A stretch of DNA of 10,972 bases from Desulfatitalea sp. (GTDB lineage: Bacteria > Desulfobacterota > Desulfobacteria > Desulfobacterales > Desulfosarcinaceae): contig JAGTVD010000532.1 of NCBI GenBank assembly GCA_018224505.1, positions 1 to 10,972 on the forward strand. Reading direction: 5' to 3'. This document shows, in pieces, positions 1-7,670 of this stretch. The position numbers and the translations under genes are program-made. Under the pieces are notes generated by a model. It was not told the origin of the DNA. It saw nothing but the letters and a program-made list of their open reading frames with translations, and made no database searches. Within the stretch, counting starts at the first letter, position 1, and the number at the start of each line of letters is the position of its first letter.

Positions 1-783
1 CCCTTCCTCACCTAAAACAACCAATGCACCCTGCGCACCACTTGTCGAGCCTATTTGGAGATAGCGGTTGGTGTTGAAACGTATTTCCGCACCCGGTTCG
101 ATAGTCAGGGTGGTGACGCCGTTGGTGCCATCGGTGCCTTGAACGATAAAATAGTTTTGGCCACTTGTTATGACATACGGAACAGATGCCTTCCATATAC
201 TGCTTTTGCTTAGTCGATTGCCGGTTACTTGCAAAGCACTGCGGTCACCCAGTCCATGAAAACTGGTGGTCGCAACAAACGTCCCCACATTGTCGGCCGG
301 CATGCTTACCGGATAGCTTTCGTTCCAATATACTTGGTTGTTATCAAAGGCGACGTGGCCCGTGCCGCCAAAATTGATGCCATTGTTGAAGCTGCAATTA
401 TATACCGACCCGCCCACTGCACCTGTATAGTACAAATCATACGAAGAATTATTAGCAAACCGACACGATACCAAGGTTGCTTTGGCATTCATTACCCGAA
501 CGGCTCCGCTGGCGTACTCCACAATGCAATGCTCCATGCGGGTGGTGCTTTGTTCTGTTGTATTGTAGAACCAAATCCCTTGCCACTGCCCTGGCTGGGC
601 ATCAACCGAATTGGTCGTGAAACGGACCTCCGATCCTTCCTCACCTAAAGCAACCAATGCACCCTGAGCACCACTAGTCGAGCCTATTTGGAGATAGCGG
701 TTGCTGTTAAACCGCACCTCCACACCCGGCTCGATGGTCAATGTAGTGACACCATCATCGCCGTCCGTGCCCTGCACAGTGAC
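1..783 (-). repeat. Long-period direct repeat inside the beta-helix gene
   Basis: Positions 1-70 and 634-703 match at 66 of 70 bases by direct alignment, with a 633-base offset (211 codons). The match decays further along: about 86% over 120 bases, then only protein-level similarity. The second copy (in coding order) is cut by the window edge, so more copies may follow. Identity includes synonymous positions, which points to recent duplication or gene conversion. Confidence 0.85.
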
Positions 784-1002
784 ACTGCCGGTAACGACGT
801 ATGGGCTGCCTTCCAATGTCCAAATCGTATCCACTGAAATGGTGCCGCCGGGGACAATGGTCTGCGCCCCTGCCCCGGAGGCAAAAAAGAGCAGCAGCAC
901 GATCACGCAAGCGGCAATCCTGCAGGGGAATATGGAAATGGTTGGGTGATGGGCCGACTTGGGCGTTTGGTGCCGTATGGTTTTCCGTGCCAGGACGATC
1001 AT
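1..1002 (-). CDS. Exported parallel beta-helix repeat protein, 3' end outside window
   Basis: An open frame of 334 codons runs from ATG at 1002 to the left edge without a stop, so the gene is partial. GAGAGG lies 5 bases before the ATG. Residues 28-46 form a hydrophobic export signal with a long N-region and a likely AGA|Q cleavage at 46/47. The mature part has short Gly/Asn-rich strands with recurrent aromatic and Val/Ile positions, as in right-handed beta-helix (pectate-lyase-like) surface proteins. A module around TLTIEPG and NRYLQIG at residues 61-123 returns at 270-334, a period of 211 residues. Between them is a segment with MEHCIVEYASG, typical of the helix rungs in such proteins. Two sampled 60-base rows are 38% and 47% GC, far below the neighbours. 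It starts 37 bases after the rhodanese-like gene, so it is probably the last visible gene of the operon. No enzyme active site is recognised; a structural or ligand-binding surface role is inferred. Confidence 0.85.
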   Translation of the reverse strand, partial: MIVLARKTIRHQTPKSAHHPTISIFPCRIAACVIVLLLFFASGAGAQTIVPGGTISVDTIWTLEGSPYVVTGSVTVQGTDGDDGVTTLTIEPGVEVRFNSNRYLQIGSTSGAQGALVALGEEGSEVRFTTNSVDAQPGQWQGIWFYNTTEQSTTRMEHCIVEYASGAVRVMNAKATLVSCRFANNSSYDLYYTGAVGGSVYNCSFNNGINFGGTGHVAFDNNQVYWNESYPVSMPADNVGTFVATTSFHGLGDRSALQVTGNRLSKSSIWKASVPYVITSGQNYFIVQGTDGTNGVTTLTIEPGAEIRFNTNRYLQIGSTSGAQGALVVLGEEG

Positions 1003-1013
1003 CTTTTCCTCTC
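1003..1013 (-). promoter_or_regulatory. Ribosome binding site of the beta-helix gene
   Basis: On the minus strand the bases read GAGAGGAAAAG immediately before the ATG at 1002. GAGG at 5 bases spacing is a good Shine-Dalgarno site and decides this start. Confidence 0.75.
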
Positions 1014-1039
1014 AAGCTCTCTTTACGGTGCTATGGCCG

Positions 1040-1900
1040 TTACGGTGCACAGGTGCTGCATGGGCCGGTGGTGACTTGACGTTCTTCTTTGGCGCGGCCG
1101 GCCAGCCGTTGGTCGTGTAAGTGTTGCTGATAACCTTGCCAACCGCCGCTTAAAAGATAGACGCTATGGATGCCGGCGGTCGCCAATTGGCGTTGGATGC
1201 GGTTGTTTTCGTTGCCGTTGGGTGTGGCAATCAACAGGCGGAAAAAGGGATCCGCGCGGTTGGTTTCCATCAAGGCCTTGAGTCGTTCAGGGGCTTGGAG
1301 ATTGTCCATCAGGGGGATGGATTGGGTGTCGATCCCGGGGATTTCATCCGGAAGGGTGTCGGCTCCCACCGCGTCGATAATGAGCAGATGACCGCCGTAT
1401 GCCTCCCGGGCCAGCAAATGCGGTGCAACCGTACTCAGGTGGTCCATGGCGAAGGGATCCCCTACCAGGGGGCCTCCCTGGGCCCGCCAGGACAAAAGAC
1501 CTCCGGCCAGGATGGTGACCTGGAAGCCTTCGCGATTGAGGGTTTCGCAGGCGGCTGCCAGGCGGTCGAGGGAGAAGCCTTCGTTGACCAGCACAATGGG
1601 TTTGCTTTTGAGAAAGGATTTGATGCGAATGGCGTGCACGGCCATGTGGATCGAACCCGGAATGCGGAACTGCTCGAAGTCGGCTGCCGGGCGGACGTCG
1701 ACCAGATGGATCGATTGTTTCTGGAGGCCGGACATGGCCCTGGCCACGGAGGTGGCCAGGGCCGGATTGATGGCCGTGGATGCCGCGGGGGATCGGTCCG
1801 GGTTGTCCGCCGCCCAGAGCAATGCCGGCAGTGTCAGGGCGACCAGGGCGGCAATGATAGGAAGCCACTGACCCAGGACAATGTTTCTGAAGTTTTTCAT
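1040..1900 (-). CDS. Exported tandem rhodanese-like protein lacking both catalytic cysteines
   Basis: A 286-residue protein. Residues 1-31 are a clear Sec-type signal (basic start, hydrophobic 10-29, LWA|A cleavage). Two rhodanese-fold domains follow. The first (about 45-145) has DVRPAADFEQFRIPGS and the closing GG-x-x-SW pattern. The second (about 155-260) has IDAVGADTLPDEIPG and LLSGGWQGYQ. In active rhodaneses the loop after the central strand carries the persulfide-forming Cys. Here the aligned residues are Asn106 and Thr226, so sulfur transfer by the usual route is not expected. The C-terminus reads GPCSTCAP, and the mature protein has only three Cys (118, 281, 284). ATG at 1900 is preferred because of an AGGA site and the signal peptide. 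ATG at 1939 overlaps the upstream stop as ATGA and would add 13 residues. A binding or scaffold role for the neighbouring exported proteins is inferred. Confidence 0.85.
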   Translation of the reverse strand: MKNFRNIVLGQWLPIIAALVALTLPALLWAADNPDRSPAASTAINPALATSVARAMSGLQKQSIHLVDVRPAADFEQFRIPGSIHMAVHAIRIKSFLKSKPIVLVNEGFSLDRLAAACETLNREGFQVTILAGGLLSWRAQGGPLVGDPFAMDHLSTVAPHLLAREAYGGHLLIIDAVGADTLPDEIPGIDTQSIPLMDNLQAPERLKALMETNRADPFFRLLIATPNGNENNRIQRQLATAGIHSVYLLSGGWQGYQQHLHDQRLAGRAKEERQVTTGPCSTCAP

Positions 1901-1909
1901 GGATACAAT

Positions 1910-1915
1910 TCCTGG
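1910..1915 (-). promoter_or_regulatory. Ribosome binding site favouring the 1900 start
   Basis: The minus strand reads CCAGGA with 9 bases between AGGA and the ATG at 1900. The alternative ATG at 1939 has only a G-rich stretch upstream, but it overlaps the stop of the preceding gene by 4 bases, so coupled initiation there cannot be excluded. Confidence 0.5.
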
Positions 1916-1935
1916 TTGCATTGTTCTCCGACCGG

Positions 1936-4900
1936 TCATGGCGTCGCCCCGCATCCGCCCGGATTCACTGGACCGATACGCCGCGAGATCAGGGTATACT
2001 CGTCGAGATCCTCGATGGGGTCGGTCCAATGGGTCTGGCCGGCATAATCGAAACGGAGCAGATAATTTCCGCCGGGCAAGTCGAAGAAGGCCCGGCCCTC
2101 GCCGTTGGTGACCCGGTAGTAATCCAGATCGGTGCCGTCCCCCGTGTGGAGATGGACGGATACGCCCGATGCGGGATTGCCGTTTCCGTCTTGAAGAAGA
2201 AATTCAATGCGTCCGCCACCGGCATGGAGGGTGATTTCGGCCGGGCCGTCCGCGGATACCGCCAGCGGATCGCTCCAATACTGGCTGCCGAACATATCGG
2301 CGCGGAAAACGTAGGCAGCGCCCACCGGCAGATGGAATTGGACCCGCCCCTGATCATCGGTGGTCCGGTAGGGGCCCTCGTATATCCGGTCGGCGCTGAG
2401 CAGATAAACCCGCACGTTCGGTGACGGCAGGGTCCCCGGGGTGGTCCCGGTATTACCGCATCCGCCGGTGCCGGAATCCAGGGCGCCTGGTCCGGCGGTC
2501 TGTACCACGAGCATATCCACCAATTCGTGTGGAATGGTGATTTCAGCGGCGGTTTGGATAGGTACCTGGATCACCTGGCTCCAGAACGGATGGCCGAGAT
2601 GATTGACCCGCAGGCGGTACCGGCCGTTTTCCAGATCGAAGACCACCTGGCCATCGGCGTCAGTAATGCCATGGCGTTCCAGGTCGTTGCCGTTGTCATC
2701 GAAAAGGGCGCAAGTGATCCCGGCCAGGGGTTGGCCCGGTGCCTGCCACACGCTGAAGGTGAATGCGCCGCCACCGCCGGTGGAGATGCCGATGGGGCGG
2801 ATCTGATCCGCAGCCAGGGTCGCGATACCGCTCCAGAAAGTGTCGTCCATGTATGCGGCTCGGAAGCGGTAGCTGCCTTCTGGGAGCCGGAACAGGCACT
2901 GGCCTGCGGCATCGGTGGTGGCGGTCAGGCCCAGCTCGGTATCGACGGCATCGAAGAGGGTCACCACCACGCCGGCGAGTGGTTGGCCGGCGGCGGTGAC
3001 GGTGATGCGGGCTTCGGCCATGGGCACGCGGATGACCGGATCCTCCCAGGTGAACTCATCGGACCAGAAGGGACCGCCCAAGGTGTCGGCCCGGGCCATG
3101 AAGACGGCATCGGGCAGGTCGAAGATCACCCGGCCCTGGTCGTCACTGGTCTGGCCGATGCCCAGGTCGTCGCCAGTGACGGAGAACAGGTGGACATCGA
3201 TGGCTTCGAGGGGTTGGAGCGCCTCTTGGAATTGACCGAGGACGGTCAGTTCGACCGCATGGTGGGGAAGCAGAACGGCAATGTTGCTGTCGCCCGCCAG
3301 GTGGATCGGTTCGCTCCAGAAATGGTGGCCCATGTAGTCGATCCGCGCCCGGTAGTCACCCACCGGCAAGTGGAAAACGACGCTGCCCGCATGGTCTGTT
3401 TCGCCCTGCAGGGCCATATCCGCACCGTCGGCATTGAAGAGCCGCACCGGGATGCCGGTTAACGGGGCTTGGGCGGATTGGCTCACCGTGACTTCCAGGC
3501 GGCCGCCGGAAGCGACCGTCACGTTTTGGTCGTCTCCGGTGATGCTGACCGTTGAGCTCCAATAGCTCCCCGCGTCGATGTCGGCCCGGAACTGGAAGGT
3601 GCCCCCCACCGGCAGATCGAACACCACCTGGCCGAGGCGGTTGGTGGTCAGGAAAAGGCCGAGGGGGTTGCCCGTATCGTTGAACAGGTGCACGGAGACG
3701 CCGGCGGCCGGGCCTTGGACGTCCTGGACCGTAACCGTGACCGCTGCCTGATCGACTATGATGGGAATGGTCCGGGTATCCGGCAGTGTCACGGTGGTGG
3801 ACCAGAACGGCTGGCCGAGGTGGTCGGCGCGGAACCGGTAAATGCCTGCGGAAAAGGCTGCGGGTTCGAAGTGGGCCTGGCCGCCGGCCTCGGTGGTGGC
3901 GGTCAGGCCCGTTGCGTCGCCGCTCTCGGTGAAGGCGGTGACGGCGACACCTGCCAGGAAACTTCCTGAACCGGTGGTCACCGTCACGGCGATGGGGACT
4001 TCGGTAAAGGTGTAGGTCTCCGTAAAGATCTCGCTCTGGTTGCCCACGGTGTCGATGGCCATGAAACGCAGGGTTGTGTCGGCCTCGATGGCCAGCGCGG
4101 ATCCGTCATCGTATGTCGGGGATCCGATGTCGGGTGCGCTGCCGTCCAGGGTGTAGTAGATGGCGGCCTCTTTGTCGGCGGCCAGGGTCACCTGCACCGG
4201 CGCTTCAAAGAGGCCTCCGGGCGGCGTGGCATCGGCCGCGGGCGGTGTGCGGTCGATGGTGACCGCCGCCGGGCAGTGGACGGTCACGTTGGCCGCCGCG
4301 TTGGCGATGACGGCGTGGATGTAATAGGTGCCTTCCAGTTGGCTGACGTCCCAGGTGTGGTACCCCACCCGGCCGTCGGGATCATCTTCCAGGTTTGCGG
4401 CGATGAGCACGCCGTCGGTACCGCCGGCGTCGGTGGTGTAGTAAAGCGCGATGGTGGCATCGCCGTCCGGGTCCGTATGGTGCCAGCGGACAATAATCCC
4501 CTGGGCATTGGTGTGCAGCGGCGACGCCGGGGCGATGAAGCTGAGCTGCGGCGGTTGCCGGGGACCGTGTACCTTGGCGAAGAAGGTGCCGGTTTCCGAC
4601 CACTCGCCGGGCAGGCCGTGGTTGTCCACGGCCTGGGCGCGCCAGTAATACCAGGCGCTGGCATTCAGCGGCGATAGATCGTGCCAGGCTTGGGTGTCGC
4701 TGACGCCATGGGCGATGGGTCGGCTCAATTCCGGATCGGTAAATAGTTCGAACCGGTAGAACACCACGTCCTGGTCCGGGTCCCGCGCCGGGTGGACGGA
4801 GAGTACCGGCGTGGCCGTGGTCACCCAGGCGCCGATGCCGGGGTTGCGCAGTTCGGGGCGCTCCGGTTCTTCGTTGCGGGTGTTGACAAAAAAGCTTCCG

Positions 4901-7596
4901 GTGGTCCAGGGACTTTCAATGGTGCCGCGGCTGCTTTTGACCCGCCAGAAGTACCAGGTGTTTTCCGCCAACGCATCATGCGACCAGCGGGTGTGGGATG
5001 CGGTGGACGGCAGGGTATCGGAGACGATTTTGGCGGCGCTGGAGAAGGTGGGGTCGGTGTCCAGTTCGAAGATAAAAGCAATCTCCTGACCGTTGGCCTC
5101 GCCTCCGGGGGTGACGGTGAGGTCCACGTGGGTTTCGGCAATCCGGGCGCCCGCTTCGGGGTGAACCAGCAACGGCGCGGCAGGGGCGCTATTGGCGGTG
5201 TTGACCCAGAAGGTGGCCGGAGGGCTTGGGGTGGCAGCCCCGCGGCTATCCGTTGCCACGGCGCGCCAGTGGTAGGCGCTGCCTTCGGCCAGCTCCGTGT
5301 CCACGGCCCAGGAGGTACGGTGGTCGTCACCGGCGCCCAGAGCCCGGACGGCGGTCACCAGGGTGGTCATGGCCTCGTCGGCATAGATCTCGAAGTCGTA
5401 GGTGACCGTTTCACCTTCAGGGTCCCGGGCATTGGTGATTTCCAGCACGGGCCGGCTTCTATCCACGTCGTTGCCGTGGGTCGGGGCGCTGATCCCCGGG
5501 GCCGTCGGCGGATCGTTTTCGGTATCGACGAAAAAGCGGCCGTAGGCCCAGAGACTGCTGCCGGTGGCATTCGAGGCCCGCACCCGCCAGTAATACATGG
5601 CGTTGTCCACCAGAGGCGCCGGCACGCTCCAGTGGGCGGTGCCCGCTTCGGAACCATCGACGGTTCCGGAAAAGAGCATCTCCTTGAAGGCAAGATCGGC
5701 AAACAGCTCGAACGTGTAGATGATGGGGTCCTCCTCCGGATCGACGCCACCGGCAATCACCAACTCCGGGGTGAGGGTGTCCACAAACAGCTCGTCCAGG
5801 GGCGCCAGGATCACCGGCACACTGGGCACGCTGCTGGGGGTGGTGGGGTCGAAGCCGTTAAGATACTCGTCCAGATCGCTGATGCCGTCACCGTCGAAAT
5901 CCCCGTTGCCGTCCCGGTCCAGCGTGCCGAAATGCTCCAGTTCCCAACTGTCCGGCAGGCCGTCGCCGTCGGTGTCATGTGGGGAGAGGATCTGGATGGC
6001 GGCCTGGCGGGAGGCTTCCAGGAGGCCGTCGGCGGCGAAGAATTGGAGGCTGTAGCGGCCGGCCTGTCCGCTGGCGGGAACCCAGTTGAAAATGCCGCTG
6101 CCGTCCTGCCGGTCGACGAAGGTGGCCCCCACGGGCAGGGGACCGGTAATCAACACGGGGGTGGTGCCATTGGAAGCCGTCGCTTCCACCAGGAAAGAGA
6201 GCTGTTGACCTTCGATGCCGGTGCGGTCCGGAATGAACTGGATTTCCGGCGGCCGGGGCATATCCGCCACGCTTTGCATAACAATGGTGTAGGCCCCGGT
6301 GGTGTTGTGGTCGAAAATATTGAGAAAGTACTGCCACGGACCGCTGCCGGCGCGCGTTTTGGAAAACCATACGTTTTGGGGCTTGATGCGTTTGCCGTCC
6401 GAACGGGTTGCCTCCCGGATCACCATGGCGCCCCGGGCGGGATCGGGCACTTGCGCATACATGAAGCCATCGGTGGGAGGCGTTGTCAGGCGATAGCCGC
6501 CGCCCACCTGATTGGCCAAGCCGGCACCGCCCGATTGATCGGTCACCAGCGTGTCGATATTGTCCGACTCGTAAACCCGATAAACATCATCGTCCTTGGC
6601 CAGAAAATCTTCTATATTGTCGCGGCCTTCGGCATCCACCAGCACACTGTGCACCAGAAAGTGGGTCCGCACGTCATCCTGACCGATCAGGGAGGTCAAC
6701 TTGCCGCCCAACTCGGCGGCATGGGAGAACTCCGCTTCGAACCCCACGATGCGTCCGGACAGGGTGCAAGTCATAATCCAGCGGGCCACCCCGGCCTTTT
6801 CGGGCGCGATGTCGCCGAAATCGGCCAACAGGCTGTTGACGGCCGGCCGACCGTTGACACTGGTGCCATCGATCCGGAAACCGATTAACAGGTCCAACTC
6901 GTTTTCCACGATCCGCGGCTGGGCCGATTCCACCTTCAGTGAGCGGGCGACCCCATGCCCCTGATTGCGAATCCGAAGACCCAATTCAAAAGGCACCGGC
7001 GATTCGATGGTGCTGGTCCAGGGATCGTTGCCGTACACATCGGTGGGCATAAAATAGTCGAGCACCAACTGGGGCATGGGTTTGACATAGATGAAATCCG
7101 GGGTAACTTCGATGCGCTCGCTTTTCCCGCCTGCGGTGTAGGTCAGGGTGGCGCCGACAAAATAGAGCGTGCCGGCCTCGCGCCCGTTGGAAGCGCCCGG
7201 GTTGGGGATGATCAGCCAGTGGATGTCGGCTGACATTTCCGGGGCCACTGTGCCGCTGCCGGTGACATTGCCGATGTTTTGCATCGTGTCGACGCGGATG
7301 AAGAACAGGGCGCTGGTGCTTTCGGAATCGGAGGAGGCCGGAACCGGGTTGCCTTGTTCATCGGCGAAATGCACATCGACCGCCACGTTCTGCAAAGGGA
7401 TATGGGACAAGCCGTTGTTGATCCGCATGTGGGCATCGAAGGCTTGGCGCTCCAGAGTCAACTCCTGGCGGATTTCGATTTTGACCGTGGCACACACGGC
7501 CAAACTCTCCCGCGGGGTCAGCGGGATGATTTGGAACGCTAAAACAGACCACAATACAATCAACGATAAACGGAGTATAAAGGCGCACCGGATCAT
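1936..7596 (-). CDS. Giant exported multidomain Ig/Fn3 repeat protein
   Basis: A 1886-residue protein; GGGAAGG precedes the ATG by 4 bases. Residues 1-33 form an export signal (hydrophobic core 6-25, likely SLA|V cleavage). Domains in order: a large N-terminal module (36-445) with many Pro/Gly and two beta-rich halves; a putative Ig-like (He_PIG-type) domain (450-537) with the PLPVGATF pattern; an Asp-rich DTDGDGLPD / DFDGDGISD segment (541-587) of the calcium-loop type; Fn3-like repeats (590-1112) with YYWR-type motifs at W670, W777, W884 and W985 and a more diverged fifth unit; a chitobiase-C-like domain (1114-1198) with YYTLDGSAP; and eight carboxypeptidase-regulatory-like repeats (1201-1875). 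There is no LPXTG, PEP-CTERM, RTX array or outer-membrane anchor, so the export route past the inner membrane is unclear. An adhesin, matrix or appendage role is inferred from architecture. It lies 74 bases after the transglutaminase-like gene. Confidence 0.9.
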   Translation of the reverse strand: MIRCAFILRLSLIVLWSVLAFQIIPLTPRESLAVCATVKIEIRQELTLERQAFDAHMRINNGLSHIPLQNVAVDVHFADEQGNPVPASSDSESTSALFFIRVDTMQNIGNVTGSGTVAPEMSADIHWLIIPNPGASNGREAGTLYFVGATLTYTAGGKSERIEVTPDFIYVKPMPQLVLDYFMPTDVYGNDPWTSTIESPVPFELGLRIRNQGHGVARSLKVESAQPRIVENELDLLIGFRIDGTSVNGRPAVNSLLADFGDIAPEKAGVARWIMTCTLSGRIVGFEAEFSHAAELGGKLTSLIGQDDVRTHFLVHSVLVDAEGRDNIEDFLAKDDDVYRVYESDNIDTLVTDQSGGAGLANQVGGGYRLTTPPTDGFMYAQVPDPARGAMVIREATRSDGKRIKPQNVWFSKTRAGSGPWQYFLNIFDHNTTGAYTIVMQSVADMPRPPEIQFIPDRTGIEGQQLSFLVEATASNGTTPVLITGPLPVGATFVDRQDGSGIFNWVPASGQAGRYSLQFFAADGLLEASRQAAIQILSPHDTDGDGLPDSWELEHFGTLDRDGNGDFDGDGISDLDEYLNGFDPTTPSSVPSVPVILAPLDELFVDTLTPELVIAGGVDPEEDPIIYTFELFADLAFKEMLFSGTVDGSEAGTAHWSVPAPLVDNAMYYWRVRASNATGSSLWAYGRFFVDTENDPPTAPGISAPTHGNDVDRSRPVLEITNARDPEGETVTYDFEIYADEAMTTLVTAVRALGAGDDHRTSWAVDTELAEGSAYHWRAVATDSRGAATPSPPATFWVNTANSAPAAPLLVHPEAGARIAETHVDLTVTPGGEANGQEIAFIFELDTDPTFSSAAKIVSDTLPSTASHTRWSHDALAENTWYFWRVKSSRGTIESPWTTGSFFVNTRNEEPERPELRNPGIGAWVTTATPVLSVHPARDPDQDVVFYRFELFTDPELSRPIAHGVSDTQAWHDLSPLNASAWYYWRAQAVDNHGLPGEWSETGTFFAKVHGPRQPPQLSFIAPASPLHTNAQGIIVRWHHTDPDGDATIALYYTTDAGGTDGVLIAANLEDDPDGRVGYHTWDVSQLEGTYYIHAVIANAAANVTVHCPAAVTIDRTPPAADATPPGGLFEAPVQVTLAADKEAAIYYTLDGSAPDIGSPTYDDGSALAIEADTTLRFMAIDTVGNQSEIFTETYTFTEVPIAVTVTTGSGSFLAGVAVTAFTESGDATGLTATTEAGGQAHFEPAAFSAGIYRFRADHLGQPFWSTTVTLPDTRTIPIIVDQAAVTVTVQDVQGPAAGVSVHLFNDTGNPLGLFLTTNRLGQVVFDLPVGGTFQFRADIDAGSYWSSTVSITGDDQNVTVASGGRLEVTVSQSAQAPLTGIPVRLFNADGADMALQGETDHAGSVVFHLPVGDYRARIDYMGHHFWSEPIHLAGDSNIAVLLPHHAVELTVLGQFQEALQPLEAIDVHLFSVTGDDLGIGQTSDDQGRVIFDLPDAVFMARADTLGGPFWSDEFTWEDPVIRVPMAEARITVTAAGQPLAGVVVTLFDAVDTELGLTATTDAAGQCLFRLPEGSYRFRAAYMDDTFWSGIATLAADQIRPIGISTGGGGAFTFSVWQAPGQPLAGITCALFDDNGNDLERHGITDADGQVVFDLENGRYRLRVNHLGHPFWSQVIQVPIQTAAEITIPHELVDMLVVQTAGPGALDSGTGGCGNTGTTPGTLPSPNVRVYLLSADRIYEGPYRTTDDQGRVQFHLPVGAAYVFRADMFGSQYWSDPLAVSADGPAEITLHAGGGRIEFLLQDGNGNPASGVSVHLHTGDGTDLDYYRVTNGEGRAFFDLPGGNYLLRFDYAGQTHWTDPIEDLDEYTLISRRIGPVNPGGCGATP
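1939..3996 (-). repeat. Eight tandem FWS repeats at the C-terminus of the giant protein
   Basis: Each unit starts with a V-x-V-T-V strand, then a G-V/I-x-V-x-L-F strand, a T-D-x-x-G-Q-V-x-F-D-L-P turn and Y-R-F-R-A-D-x-x-G-x-x-F-W-S. The marker Trp residues are 1265, 1346, 1427, 1511, 1588, 1672, 1774 and 1857, giving spacings of 81, 81, 84, 77, 84, 102 and 83. The long gap comes from a Gly/Thr-rich insertion in repeat 7. The pattern is that of carboxypeptidase-regulatory/CNA-B-like beta-sandwich domains. The last unit has HWT in place of FWS. Confidence 0.9.
4261..5829 (-). repeat. Fn3-like repeat block of the giant protein
   Basis: Four clear units of about 101-107 residues each carry a P-x-L-x-x-P start, a D-P-E/D-x-x-x-x-x-Y-x-F-E-L core, a Y-x-W-R strand and a closing F-F-V-N/D-T strand that links to the next unit. 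A fifth, more diverged unit (residues about 1011-1112) follows. Such blocks usually act as spacers or binding modules in secreted proteins. Confidence 0.8.
5836..5976 (-). other. Asp-rich calcium-loop segment in the giant protein
   Basis: Residues 541-587 carry two DxDGDG(L/I)xD loops and a further DRDGNGD loop, the pattern of thrombospondin type 3 and EF-hand-like calcium sites in secreted bacterial proteins. It sits between the Ig-like domain and the Fn3 block and probably stiffens that junction when calcium is bound. Binding is inferred from the motif. Confidence 0.75.
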
Positions 7597-7610
7597 GAAG
7601 CCTTCCCTTC
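7597..7610 (-). promoter_or_regulatory. Ribosome binding site of the giant gene
   Basis: The minus strand reads GAAGGGAAGGCTTC just before the ATG at 7596, a strong purine-rich site. No promoter was recognised in the 74 bases after the preceding stop, which supports cotranscription. Confidence 0.65.
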
Positions 7611-7670
7611 TGCGATTCTCTTCCCGGATTTATTGTCCATGGTCGTCGCCACTGCACCCGCCATCCTGGG

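Noticed and set aside
1166..2047. 293-codon open frame on the plus strand
   Set aside because: Antisense to the rhodanese-like gene, which has a signal peptide, fold motifs and a ribosome binding site.
4792..6888. 698-codon open frame on the plus strand
   Set aside because: It lies wholly antisense to the giant gene, whose domains and repeats are clear. Long antisense frames are expected in GC-rich coding DNA. Its translation is low-complexity Gly/Val-rich with no recognisable domain.
7492..7596. Possible lipoprotein signal (LAVC) in the giant protein
   Set aside because: The residue before Cys35 is Val, which does not fit a lipobox, and the hydrophobic core ends about ten residues earlier. 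Ordinary cleavage after SLA fits better.
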